This document shows positions 42,805-51,383 of a DNA stretch of 64,000 bases, piece after piece. How positions within the stretch are numbered: position 1 is the first letter of the stretch; each line of letters begins with the position of its first letter. The position numbers were made by a program, and so were the translations under genes. The DNA is from Burkholderia sp. WSM2232 (GTDB lineage: Bacteria; Pseudomonadota; Gammaproteobacteria; Burkholderiales; Burkholderiaceae): NCBI RefSeq assembly GCF_000472545.1, contig NZ_AWZV01000027.1:33793-97792 (forward strand). Direction: 5' to 3'. The notes beneath the pieces were generated by a model. It did no database searches, was not told where the DNA came from, and was given only the letters and a program-made list of their open reading frames with translations.

Positions 42805-44463
42805 TCAGGCAATCAGGCCGAGGCGGATGCTGCGTGCGAGGTCGTCGAGCTGGAAAGGCTTGCGCAATACGGTGCAGCGTTCCACCGAAAGACCGGATAT
42901 ATCGACGTCGGCATAACCGGTGGCGAGAATCACCGGCAGATCGCTGCGCATTCTGCGTGCTTCCGCGATGACGTCGATGCCGTTCATGCCAGGCATCGCG
43001 AAGTCGACCATCAGCAGGTCCGGGTTGTCGTCCTCGAGACGGTTCAGGCCGGCGCGGCCGTCGGCGGCTTCGGTCACGTTGTAGCCGAGCATTCGCAGCG
43101 ACTCCACCAGCATGGCGCGCACTTCGCTGTCGTCTTCGATCACGAGCACGCGTTTTTCGCCGACGGCGTTCGCTTCTATATTCGTTGCCTCGGCATTCTG
43201 CGGCGCGACACGCTCGCGCATCGGCAGCCACAGTTCAACGGTGGTGCCGACGCCTTCCTCGCTGACGAGCCGCGCCGTGCCGCCGGCCTGGCGCGCAATG
43301 CCATACACCTGGCTCAAGCCGAGGCCGGTTCCCTTGCCGATCGGCTTGGTGGTGAAGAAAGGATCGAAAACACGCGTGACGATGTCGGGCGGAATCCCCG
43401 AGCCCGTGTCGGCGACCTCGATCACGACATATTGGCCTTCCGCGAGGGTCTGGTCGGGCGCCGGGCGTTCCTTCACGCTGACCCGCAACTGGCCGCCGCC
43501 TGGCATGGCGTCGCGTGCGTTGATCGCGAGGTTCAGCACGGCAAGCTCCAACTGGTTCGCGTCGGCCTGCGTCCACATCTCGTCGCTTTCGAAGTCGTTG
43601 CTGTAGCTGATACCTGATCCGAGCGACACGGTGATGATGTCGCGCATGCCTTGCAGCAATGCGACGACGTCGACGGCTTTCAGATCAAGGTTGCTGTTGC
43701 GCGAGAAGGTGAGCAACTGGCCCGTGAGTTTGGCGCCGCGCTCGGTGGCGCGCTTGACGGTCGCGGCCATGCTGCGAATGCGCTCGTCGCCGCTGACGCG
43801 AGCGATCAACTCGGAGTTGACCATGATGACGTTCAGCAGGTTGTTGAAGTCGTGCGCGATGCCGCCGGTGAGCTGCCCGAGCGCCTCCATTTTCTGCGAT
43901 TGCACGAGCACGGCCTGCACCTTCGCGCGCTCGTGAATCTCCATCATCAGCCGGTTGTTGGCCGAAGCCAGTTCGTGAGTGCGTTCGGCGATCCTGCTTT
44001 CGAGCGAATCGTTGAGCTGGACTAATGCTTCCTGGGCCTCTATGCGCTCGGCCAGATGGCGGCGCGATTCATATTGCCGGGCGCGCGCCCGCAGCCCAGA
44101 CGCCACCGCTCGCCGCAGCGTCTCCGAGTTCAGTGGACGTTCCAGTACGACCACGTTGCCAAGCCGCTCGAGCGCCTCCAGTCCGCGTGGCGAGCGACGG
44201 CCGGTGCGAGTCGCCGCGAGCAGAATGAACGGGAAATCAGACCATGCCGGCTGGTGTTCGAGCCATTCGAACAGGCGCGTCGCGCGTTGGTCGCCGAGCG
44301 CTTCTTCGGCAATCAGTGCGCTGCCAGCGCCCGCATCGAGCGCTTCGGTGAGCGCGTCTGCATCGCGGCAGGCAACGCATACCCGGTTGTCCTTGTTCAG
44401 GACCTCGGCAATGACATCGGCGTCGCGGCCAAACGGCGCGAGAATCAGGACGCGTTGCTCCAT
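42805..44463 (-). CDS. Hybrid histidine kinase / response regulator partnered with KaiC
   Basis: A 552-residue protein. Residues 1-130 form a receiver-like domain of degenerate type. A coiled-coil linker (135-190) leads to the H-box TGGIAHDFNNLLNV with His204, then a HATPase domain (NLAINARDAMPGGG, VADTGSGIP, GKGTGLGLSQVYGI) and a C-terminal receiver with PDLLMVDFAMPG as phospho-acceptor and KPF near the end. No membrane span, so it is soluble. It begins 4 bp after the KaiC-like gene stop. Confidence 0.93.
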   Translation of the reverse strand: MEQRVLILAPFGRDADVIAEVLNKDNRVCVACRDADALTEALDAGAGSALIAEEALGDQRATRLFEWLEHQPAWSDFPFILLAATRTGRRSPRGLEALERLGNVVVLERPLNSETLRRAVASGLRARARQYESRRHLAERIEAQEALVQLNDSLESRIAERTHELASANNRLMMEIHERAKVQAVLVQSQKMEALGQLTGGIAHDFNNLLNVIMVNSELIARVSGDERIRSMAATVKRATERGAKLTGQLLTFSRNSNLDLKAVDVVALLQGMRDIITVSLGSGISYSNDFESDEMWTQADANQLELAVLNLAINARDAMPGGGQLRVSVKERPAPDQTLAEGQYVVIEVADTGSGIPPDIVTRVFDPFFTTKPIGKGTGLGLSQVYGIARQAGGTARLVSEEGVGTTVELWLPMRERVAPQNAEATNIEANAVGEKRVLVIEDDSEVRAMLVESLRMLGYNVTEAADGRAGLNRLEDDNPDLLMVDFAMPGMNGIDVIAEARRMRSDLPVILATGYADVDISGLSVERCTVLRKPFQLDDLARSIRLGLIA

Positions 44464-44467
44464 GAGA

Positions 44468-45979
44468 TTACTGCCGCGACGTGTCGATGACGTGGTCTGG
44501 CGCGCCGAGCAGCGCAGTGCTGCCGCGATAAGCCGGCAGCCCGGAGAGCACGCCTTCGAAATCGCGCAGCGCCTCGCCTACTTCGACGCCTTTCGAGGTC
44601 AGCCTGAATTGACGGATCGAGCGCTCATGCGCGTTCGCGCGACTCTTGACGGCAGTGACGGCGGTCAGCACTTCGCCGTGGTGTTCGAAGTAACGGAACA
44701 GGACGACGACGTCGCTGAGATAGCTGATGTCGATATCGCTTTGAATTTCGCCGATAATTCCATGCTGCCCCAGCACGAGCATCGTGATAACGCCTTGCTG
44801 GTTCAGGTAGCCGAGCAGCTCATGCATTTGCAGCAGCAGGTAGCGTTCGCCGGGCATGGCCTGCAGGTAGGCGTTCAGGCTGTCGATCGCAACATATCTC
44901 ACGCCCCTCTGTTCGACGGAAATGCGAACGTCGCTCGCGAATTCGCCCGGTGAGATTTCGGCCGGATCGATCTGGCGCAGCGTGAGCAGTCCGCTGTCGA
45001 CATACGGTTGCAGGTTCATCCCAACCGTCGCGCAACGCGCGATAAGCGTGACCAGCGTTTCGTCGAATACGTAATAGACGCAGCGTTCGCCTCGTTCGAG
45101 AGCGGCAATCAGGCACGACACCACCGTGGTGGTTTTGCCGACACCAGACGGGCCGACTATCAATGCATTTGTGCCGGGGATCAGACCGCCGCCCAGCAGC
45201 ATGTCGAGGCCCGTGGTGCCGGTGCTCGTCATGTGCGTGTCGAAGTCCGCGTGATGCTCCGCCGCGACGAGGCGTGGATACACCTTGATGCCGCCGGTAT
45301 CCAGCGAGAAGTCGTGATAGCCCTCGCGGAACTTGATGCCGCGCATCTTCGCGATGCGCACGCGACGCCGGTTGCCGCCGTAGTCGTGCACGAGGTTGTC
45401 GAGCGTAATGACGCCGTGCGCGATGCTATGCAACTGGATGTCGGACGGATCGGACGTGTTGTCGTCGAGCAGCAGCACCGTGCATTCACGCGTGGCGAAA
45501 TAGCGCTTTAACGCAAGTATCTGCCGCCGGTAGCGCAGCGCGTTCTGCGACAGCAGACGCAATTCGGAGAGGCTGTCGAGCACGATGCGCGAGGGCTTGA
45601 TCTGTTCCACTTGCTGGATCACGTTACGCACGGTTTCGCCGAGTTCGACCTCCGCCGGATGCAGCACGGTCTGCTCGAATTGCGGGTCGAGGCCCTCGTC
45701 GGAAAGCAACTCGAGAATGCGGAACTGGCTCAGGTCCCAACCGTGGCTGTCGGCCACCGAAATCAGTTCGGAGCGCGTCTCGGAGAGCGTAATGTACAGA
45801 CCTACCTGCCCCTCCTGGACGCCTTCGAGTAAAAATTGCAAGGCCAAGGTAGTTTTACCCGTGCCGGGCGCGCCTTCCACGAGATACATGCGGTGCGGCG
45901 TCAGCCCACCCCCGAGAATGTCGTCGATTCCCTCGATTCCCGAGCGAAGGCGGTCAGGCGTGTATTTGGCTTTTGACAT
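44468..45979 (-). CDS. KaiC-like double-domain ATPase
   Basis: A 503-residue RecA-fold protein with two KaiC domains. Domain 1 starts SGIEGIDDILGGGL and has Walker A GAPGTGKTT (36-44). Domain 2 starts TGTTGLDMLLGGGLIPG with GPSGVGKTT. In domain 2 the usual KaiC autophosphorylation pair of Ser/Thr cannot be confirmed. Without kaiA or kaiB it is not a full circadian oscillator; such proteins act as signalling ATPases. Overlap of its end with the kinase gene by a 4 bp gap argues that they work together. Confidence 0.92.
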   Translation of the reverse strand: MSKAKYTPDRLRSGIEGIDDILGGGLTPHRMYLVEGAPGTGKTTLALQFLLEGVQEGQVGLYITLSETRSELISVADSHGWDLSQFRILELLSDEGLDPQFEQTVLHPAEVELGETVRNVIQQVEQIKPSRIVLDSLSELRLLSQNALRYRRQILALKRYFATRECTVLLLDDNTSDPSDIQLHSIAHGVITLDNLVHDYGGNRRRVRIAKMRGIKFREGYHDFSLDTGGIKVYPRLVAAEHHADFDTHMTSTGTTGLDMLLGGGLIPGTNALIVGPSGVGKTTTVVSCLIAALERGERCVYYVFDETLVTLIARCATVGMNLQPYVDSGLLTLRQIDPAEISPGEFASDVRISVEQRGVRYVAIDSLNAYLQAMPGERYLLLQMHELLGYLNQQGVITMLVLGQHGIIGEIQSDIDISYLSDVVVLFRYFEHHGEVLTAVTAVKSRANAHERSIRQFRLTSKGVEVGEALRDFEGVLSGLPAYRGSTALLGAPDHVIDTSRQ

Positions 45980-46113
45980 AGCGGTGGATGGTTATGCATC
46001 AAGTAATAGACTGAAGGTCAGTCAGCCGGTATCGCCAGAATGCAAGTTGCATGCCTATCTGTGGGCGCATGTATTTGACATTGTGGACGTTGCTTACGCA
46101 ACGAGACTCACGA

Positions 46114-46734
46114 TTAGCTCGGCCACCAGGTCCAGCCCCGCTGTCCCGAGTGCCGCATTTCGACGGCGGTAAGCGGCGGAATTTCAATGCTGCAGAAAAT
46201 GACCGGGGACGCGCGGAGTACATGCACGATAGCGGCGCGGATCACCGGCGCATGCGTGACGGCGACGACATGGCGCGTGCCGACCGATGCGTTGTCTGCT
46301 GTAACGTAGGGTTCGTCAGGTGATTCCAGCGGGACATGCAAGGCAAGTGCATCGAGCCAGTTGCCGATGCGCTTCACGACCTGGGCGAACGGCTCGCCAC
46401 CGTGAGGGGCGACGTCAGGATCGCGCGTCCATGCGGCGAGCGCACTTGGCGCGTGTGCCGCGAGCTCGCTCAAGCGCCGGCCGCGCCAGTTGCCGTAGTC
46501 GATATCCGCCAGTGCTGCGTCTGCTCGCGCCGCAAGGCCGAGCGCGAGCGAGGTTTCGCGTGCGCAGAGGGCGGGGCTCACGAAGGCGGTTGCGTCGTCC
46601 GCGATGGGCAGGCGCGAGCGCGCGGCTTGCGCTTCTTCAAGACCGCGAGCGTCGACCGGGTCGTCGGCGGGAAAACGGCCCGCGCGCATGGCCGCGGTCG
46701 CGGCATGGCTGATCAGCAACAGCCGTAGGTTCAT
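46114..46734 (-). CDS. Histidine phosphatase-family protein
   Basis: A 206-residue alpha/beta protein of the phosphoglycerate-mutase/CobC superfamily. The first motif reads LLISHAATAAMRAGRFP in place of the usual RHG-E/A-T, so the leading Arg is replaced by Ser and the phospho-histidine remains. Later motifs are FVSPALCARETSLALG and the VVAVTHAPVIRAA segment with the second His. It is divergent from the cobalamin riboswitch and cbtBA. That context suggests a role in cobalamin salvage (alpha-ribazole phosphatase-like), but the altered first Arg makes activity uncertain. Confidence 0.8.
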   Translation of the reverse strand: MNLRLLLISHAATAAMRAGRFPADDPVDARGLEEAQAARSRLPIADDATAFVSPALCARETSLALGLAARADAALADIDYGNWRGRRLSELAAHAPSALAAWTRDPDVAPHGGEPFAQVVKRIGNWLDALALHVPLESPDEPYVTADNASVGTRHVVAVTHAPVIRAAIVHVLRASPVIFCSIEIPPLTAVEMRHSGQRGWTWWPS

Positions 46735-46797
46735 TCGTGTGCTTTTATAAAAACGGGCTGGTTGGGCCGCGATAGCGGGCCCCGAAGTTTAGCGCGT

Positions 46798-46935
46798 AGA
46801 ATAGCCGCACTGCGAGGCGCGGAAGCCGGTGAGAGCCCGGCGCGGTCGCGCCACTGTAATCGGCATCGCAAGCCGAAAGCCAGACCTGAGCTTCGCAGCA
46901 TTCCTTTGCAATCGACTACGGGGCGCGTTACCCCA
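46798..46935 (+). ncRNA. Cobalamin riboswitch upstream of cbtB
   Basis: Contains the B12-box GCCACTGTAATCGGC at about 46850-46864 preceded by GGAAGCCGGTGAGAGCCCGGC and followed by CAAGCCGAAAGCCAGACC. These are hallmark blocks of the adenosylcobalamin riboswitch. A GGGG...CCCC hairpin (46920-46934) lies immediately before the cbtB ribosome-binding site and could hide it when ligand is bound. Confidence 0.92.
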
Positions 46936-46948
46936 GGAGATGTCCATC

Positions 46949-47170
46949 ATGACTGAAGCTGTTTTCGATTCCGCCAGCCAGCCGGCTATTCAGCCCACGC
47001 CCATTCCGTTGCGTGAACTGTTGCCCTGGGCCGTGTTCGGCGGATTGCTGCTGTTGCTCGCGCTGTATTTCGTCGGCGCGGAACAGGGTGCCACTTCCAT
47101 CTTTCCCGGCATGTACGTGCATGAGTTCGTGCACGACGGCCGCCATCTGCTCGGCTTTCCCTGCCACTAA
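46949..47170 (+). CDS. cbtB: CbtB, cobalt transporter small subunit
   Basis: A 73-residue protein with a single membrane span (LLPWAVFGGLLLLLALYFVGAE) and a C-terminal metal-binding tail with several His (VHEFVHDGRHLLGFPCH). This is the CbtB pattern of the riboswitch-controlled cobalt uptake system. AGGAG at 46934-46938 favours ATG 46949 over ATG 46940. It is followed 11 bp later by cbtA. Confidence 0.93.
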   Translation: MTEAVFDSASQPAIQPTPIPLRELLPWAVFGGLLLLLALYFVGAEQGATSIFPGMYVHEFVHDGRHLLGFPCH

Positions 47171-47181
47171 CGGAGCAGAAC

Positions 47182-47973
47182 ATGGTTGGTAAGTTGTTGT
47201 TGCGCGGGATGCTCGCAGGCATCGCCGCGGGGCTGCTCACGTTCGCGTTCGCTCGCGTGGCCGGCGAGCCTCAGGTCAATCAGGCAATCGCCCTCGAGGA
47301 ACAAGCCGGTGATTCGCACGGCGCTGCGCATGAGCACGAGCATGCGCAGCAGCCTGCCCATGCGCACGAGCATTCGCATGAAGAGGAACTGGTCAGTCGC
47401 GACACGCAAGCCAGTTGGGGTTTGCTGACAGGCGTGGTTGTGTACGGCGCGGCGTTCGGCGGATTGTTTGCGCTGGTGTTCGCTTACGCGTATGGGCGAG
47501 CGGGCGCGATCAGTGTGCGGGCGTTGTCGGCGTGGCTTGCGCTAGGCGCTTTTGTCGCGCTGGTGATCGTGCCGAACATCAAATATCCGGCGAACCCGCC
47601 GGCAGTTGGCTCGCCTGAAACGATAGGCGAGCGCACGGGCCTGTTCTTTCTGATGATCGCCATTTCGCTCACCGCGCTGGTGTTTTCGCTGAAAGTGCGG
47701 CGGCGGGCAGCGCTCAGGCTTGGCGCCTGGAACGGTTCGATCGTGGGGGCGCTGGTGTTCATCGCGATCATTGCCGTCGTGCAGACGTCGATGCCGGTTA
47801 TCGACGAAGTGCCGGCCGGTTTCCCCGCCGCGCTGCTGTGGAAGTTCCGCGTGGCCGCGCTTGGCATGCAGGCGATCATGTGGGCCACCATCGGTCTGCT
47901 GTTCGGCGCGATTGTCGAGCGCAGTTCGTTTATGCGGGTGGATCGCAGGCCAGCGGGGGTGGCGGTGGGTTGA
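47182..47973 (+). CDS. cbtA: CbtA, cobalt transporter membrane subunit
   Basis: A 263-residue membrane protein with five to six hydrophobic segments. Between the first two lies an acidic, His-rich loop (HGAAHEHEHAQQPAHAHEHS) that is suited to cobalt binding. Later segments include GLLTGVVVYGAAFGGLFALV and NIKYPANPPAVG. With CbtB it forms the cobalt importer controlled by the upstream riboswitch. Confidence 0.94.
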   Translation: MVGKLLLRGMLAGIAAGLLTFAFARVAGEPQVNQAIALEEQAGDSHGAAHEHEHAQQPAHAHEHSHEEELVSRDTQASWGLLTGVVVYGAAFGGLFALVFAYAYGRAGAISVRALSAWLALGAFVALVIVPNIKYPANPPAVGSPETIGERTGLFFLMIAISLTALVFSLKVRRRAALRLGAWNGSIVGALVFIAIIAVVQTSMPVIDEVPAGFPAALLWKFRVAALGMQAIMWATIGLLFGAIVERSSFMRVDRRPAGVAVG

Positions 47974-48071
47974 GGTGCGGCACTGGCAGGGCGCAGGGGG
48001 TAAGTCGTCGCACTCCCGTGCAGCGGGCGGGAAGGCAACCGCGTCAAGTACTTGGGGCGGTTGTGCGGTGG

Positions 48072-48106
48072 TTTTCCACAGGCCTATGAACAAAAGCTGT
48101 GGACAA
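48072..48106. repeat. Inverted pair of DnaA-box-like sequences
   Basis: TTTTCCACA (48072-48080) and TGTGGACAA (48098-48106) are inverted with 17 nt between and followed by CTTTTT. Between convergent cbtA and the 2OG oxygenase gene, so it may serve as a terminator. The same arrangement recurs at 60671-60705. Confidence 0.45.
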
Positions 48107-48134
48107 GCCTTTTTCGCTGGCGCTTTCGCCCCCC

Positions 48135-48932
48135 TCACCCCGCGTCATGAAAAATAACGCCCAACGTATGCCGCCGCCCTGAGCGCAAGCGGCTCACTCC
48201 ATGCCGCAAATTCACGCGATAAGCGCCGCGCGTGCCCTGCACCGGCCGTTGGTGGACCGCGAACACAACCGCGTCGCCCTTGCGCAGCGGCACGACCTCG
48301 GTGCGTGACTGCATACGCGGACGCTGCTCGGTCATCACGAATTCGCCGCCGGTGAAGTCCTCGCCGGGCTCCGACAGCAGAATCGCAACCTGCAGTGGGA
48401 AAACGTGCTCGCCGTACAGGTCCTGATGCAGGCAGTTGTAGTCGTCAGTTGCGTACTGAAGGATCAGCGGTGTGGGGCGCGTCTGCCCGGCAGCATGACA
48501 GCGCTCGATAAACTCCGCATGTGCGGCGGGATAGCGTATGTCGATGCCCATCGCCTCGTTCCAGCGATTCGCCACCGGCACGAGATGTGGATACAGTTCG
48601 CCGCGCAACTGCGCGATCAATGGCGGCAACGGATACGCGAAGTACTTGTACTCGCCGCGGCCGAAGCCGTGCCGCGCCATCACCACGCGGCTGCGGTACA
48701 ACTCCTCGCGCGGATAAAGCGCGCTCAGGGCATCGCATTCGCGTGCGGTGAGCAGCCCACGCAGCATCGCGCAGCCATAGCCGTTCAATTCGTGTTCGAC
48801 GTTGAACCAGTCGATCGCCTCTATGCGGCGCACAAGCGAACTCACGGCAACGCGCTCGTGCGGCGGCGTCGCTTCGGTTTGGGGAACCCGCTGCGGCGAG
48901 TGCCCTCGCTGATGCTTCGCGAGCGTATTCAT
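48135..48932 (-). CDS. 2OG-Fe(II) oxygenase, prolyl 4-hydroxylase-like
   Basis: A 265-residue dioxygenase. Metal ligands are His and Asp in NCLHQDLYGEHVFP and the distal His in VNLRHGVSRLRSG; an Arg two turns later could bind 2-oxoglutarate. The centre shows the double-stranded beta-helix pattern EDFTGGEFVMTEQ. ATG 48932 has GGAGAC upstream; the frame is open to 49016. No target protein can be inferred. It is convergent with cbtA. Confidence 0.85.
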   Translation of the reverse strand: MNTLAKHQRGHSPQRVPQTEATPPHERVAVSSLVRRIEAIDWFNVEHELNGYGCAMLRGLLTARECDALSALYPREELYRSRVVMARHGFGRGEYKYFAYPLPPLIAQLRGELYPHLVPVANRWNEAMGIDIRYPAAHAEFIERCHAAGQTRPTPLILQYATDDYNCLHQDLYGEHVFPLQVAILLSEPGEDFTGGEFVMTEQRPRMQSRTEVVPLRKGDAVVFAVHQRPVQGTRGAYRVNLRHGVSRLRSGRRHTLGVIFHDAG

Positions 48933-49601
48933 GCGTGTCTCCATCAAACATCTTTGAACGATGATTCGAGTGTAAGCGCGTCTTTCCTGGCGCGCACTCC
49001 GACTCTTGCTCTGCAATTCGCATTGACTGGGCGAAACAAGCAGCGGTTAAGACCGGGCAACTGACATGAGACGAGTCATGAGCGGCTCTGTCGCTCGTAT
49101 ATAGCTGAAAATTAAACCGGCGCGTAATGAAAACAGAGCTGTGTATAGGGGCGTGCGTGTAATTGCGGCGATATTTCCCCACAGCTTGTAGGAGCAACCC
49201 GGCATTAGCGATGAGAACATGCCGGCGGCGCGGCTTTCTATGCGCATAATGACCTGCTGCCCGTTAACATTAAACCGGCACGCATGCAGTCCACCATCGC
49301 CGCGCAACCGAAGGCGCATAAAGGCTCGACCCGAGTTCGCAGCTCACCGCCCGCGCCGCTGCGGGGCCGCGTTACGTTAAAACGGCATGAGCCCGAGAAC
49401 AATCACATGCGGGGCCGCGTCGCATTAATCGGCGTGAGATTCCCGTGCATCAGCGAGCCTTGCCCGAATGGTTAAATCGAATTCAAAAACTGGCTTGCGG
49501 CTAAAAATATCGGTTATGATCGCTGCCTCAAGCGATCGGTCACGCAGCTTAATCCGGCCGGCATCAACGTTAATATCGTCGCGTCGAACAGAAAAAATCA
49601 G
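48933..49601. other. Repetitive, AT-variable intergenic region
   Basis: About 670 bp without a credible gene. It has short repeats: GCGGGGCCGCGT at 49361-49372 and 49409-49420, each followed by an imperfect copy of a TTAA-x-x-CGGC-x-TGAG sequence, a period of 48 bp. ATTAAACCGGC occurs at 49111-49121 and again at about 49269. A TATGAT -10 candidate lies at 49515-49520, about 85 bp before the yfaA-like gene, but its -35 is weak. Confidence 0.45.
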
Positions 49602-51383
49602 ATGAAGATGTCGCGTAAAAAGATTGCAATTGTGGTGGCCGTGCTTCTGATCGTGGCTGCCGTCGTCATTCAGGCGATCTGGCGTCCGTTCGCACATCGC
49701 AAGGCGACCGACACGGGGGAGGTGGTTCTCGATATTCGCCATCCCGACGCGGTGATCGACAGCGAGGCATTGTCGCGCTTGCCGCGCGACATGCTGCGCG
49801 TGCCTCTGCTTCACGACGTGCTGACGCAGGACTTCGTCGACTATTACGAAGCGGCGAATACGCGGCTTTCCGCAGAAGGCGCGTTGCGGCGTCTCGCGTT
49901 CGAACATCAGCTCGACTGGCGCGACGAGCTGATGCGCCGCGTGTTTGACGAGCCCGCGCACGTACTGCTGTGGCGCTCGCCTGACGGGCGCCTCGGTTAC
50001 TGGGTGCTGTCGGTGCGCCGCAACGGTCTCGCCAAACTGCTGCAAGGCATTGGCAACGTCGCCGCGAGCGACAAGCAGTTGAGCCAGGTCGCGAAGCTCT
50101 CGGGCGGCGTGCCGGTCTATGCGCTCAAACTCGCCGTAGGTCGCACGCTGCTGTTCGCGACAAAAGACGATCGTCTCGTCGTGTTGTCGGCGCCGGGCGT
50201 GCTGCTCGACGAAAAAGGCGGCCTGCTCAGCGAACGCGCGGACGCGGTGTCAGACATGCTGTCGTCGGGGCGTGACGACGCAGCGCACGCCTATAGCCTG
50301 GATGCACAGACGGACACGCCCAAGGGGCACCGTCTCGTCGTGTCGGCCAATTATCTGTCGTTTGGTTATCAGGCGTTCTTTTCCGGCATCGACGCATTGC
50401 GTTTCGATTTTTCGCCGAACGGCAACGCTGCCGCCAACTGGCGAACCTTGGCTCTGATTCAGCCGGGTAAGCTGCCGCAGCAGTGGAACAGCGCCGATTT
50501 GTGGCGCGCGTTGCCGGCCAACGCCGCGGCGTGTACGAGCTTGCCGGCGGACTGGAAAGAAGCTTCGGCGCTATTGGGCAAAGTTGCGGATGGCGGCGAT
50601 GCATCCGCCGCAATCGGCGATGGTCTGACAGGCCCTGCGGCGGTGTGCTGGTATGCAAAGTCCACGCTGGTCGCGCCGGTGTTCGTCGCGCGCGTGAAGG
50701 CGCAGGACGCTGCGTCGATCGCGGCGCTTAAAACCGCGCTCGGCAAAACGTTCGGCGATGTGGTCGGCGCTTATGAGGCGAAGGCCGCTAAGGCGGACGG
50801 CAACGACGCGGCCTATCGGCGTCTGCCTGTCACCATGCGCGAGCAGGGCGCGGACGTCACCGTGTGGCAGCGGCCCGTGAGCGCACGCTCGGGCACGGCA
50901 TTGAGCAGCAAGGCGTCGTTTGCTTCGCAGTTGTCGGCGCAACGGTATTTCCCGGTGACGCTCGCGCTCGCGCACGGTTACGTGATTTTCTCGCCGGACT
51001 CGCGTCTCGTCGACGACACGCTCGCCGTGCTCGACAAGCGTTACCCGGCGCTTGCCGATACGCTCGCGGCAGAACGTCTGCCCCGCACAATCTTGACGCT
51101 CGCGCCTGCGTCCGCTGCCGCGTTGATCGAACGCGAAGCAGGCGCCGCCTTGCCGGCGGATCAGGAGGCGATCTTCCGCAACGCGTCGCGCACCCATCTG
51201 ACGCCGAAGCTGCGCGCGCTTGCGCACTATCCGCCCTTATCGTTGACGCTGCCGCAGAGCTTGCCTGGCTCGACTGGCTGGGTGCCGGTCGAGTGGTGGT
51301 TCGACCGCGCAAAGGGCGATGCCGGGTCGGCGAATGCAGCCGCAGACGCACCTGTCGATCAGCCCGGCACCGAGGGCGATTAA
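49602..51383 (+). CDS. yfaA: DUF2138 protein (YfaA-like), first gene of the alpha-2-macroglobulin operon
   Basis: A 593-residue protein. An N-terminal membrane anchor (KIAIVVAVLLIVAAVVIQAIW) is followed by a large periplasmic part. It has no enzyme motif I can name; the family is DUF2138, known only from yfaA-type operons. Typical pieces include VVLDIRHPDAVIDSEALSRL and LLHDVLTQDFVDYYE. In E. coli yfaA is in the same order with yfaT, yfaS, yfaQ and yfaP. Two ATG codons (49602, 49608) are possible. The next gene starts 1 bp after this stop. Confidence 0.88.
   Translation: MKMSRKKIAIVVAVLLIVAAVVIQAIWRPFAHRKATDTGEVVLDIRHPDAVIDSEALSRLPRDMLRVPLLHDVLTQDFVDYYEAANTRLSAEGALRRLAFEHQLDWRDELMRRVFDEPAHVLLWRSPDGRLGYWVLSVRRNGLAKLLQGIGNVAASDKQLSQVAKLSGGVPVYALKLAVGRTLLFATKDDRLVVLSAPGVLLDEKGGLLSERADAVSDMLSSGRDDAAHAYSLDAQTDTPKGHRLVVSANYLSFGYQAFFSGIDALRFDFSPNGNAAANWRTLALIQPGKLPQQWNSADLWRALPANAAACTSLPADWKEASALLGKVADGGDASAAIGDGLTGPAAVCWYAKSTLVAPVFVARVKAQDAASIAALKTALGKTFGDVVGAYEAKAAKADGNDAAYRRLPVTMREQGADVTVWQRPVSARSGTALSSKASFASQLSAQRYFPVTLALAHGYVIFSPDSRLVDDTLAVLDKRYPALADTLAAERLPRTILTLAPASAAALIEREAGAALPADQEAIFRNASRTHLTPKLRALAHYPPLSLTLPQSLPGSTGWVPVEWWFDRAKGDAGSANAAADAPVDQPGTEGD

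Noticed and set aside
48072..48106. Replication origin based on DnaA-like boxes
   Set aside because: Only two boxes are present, there is no AT-rich unwinding element nor dnaA, dnaN, parA or repA nearby, and the site lies between convergent genes.
49047..49319. Minus-strand frame in the yfa upstream region
   Set aside because: Composition is irregular, it covers the short repeats, and no start signal is present.
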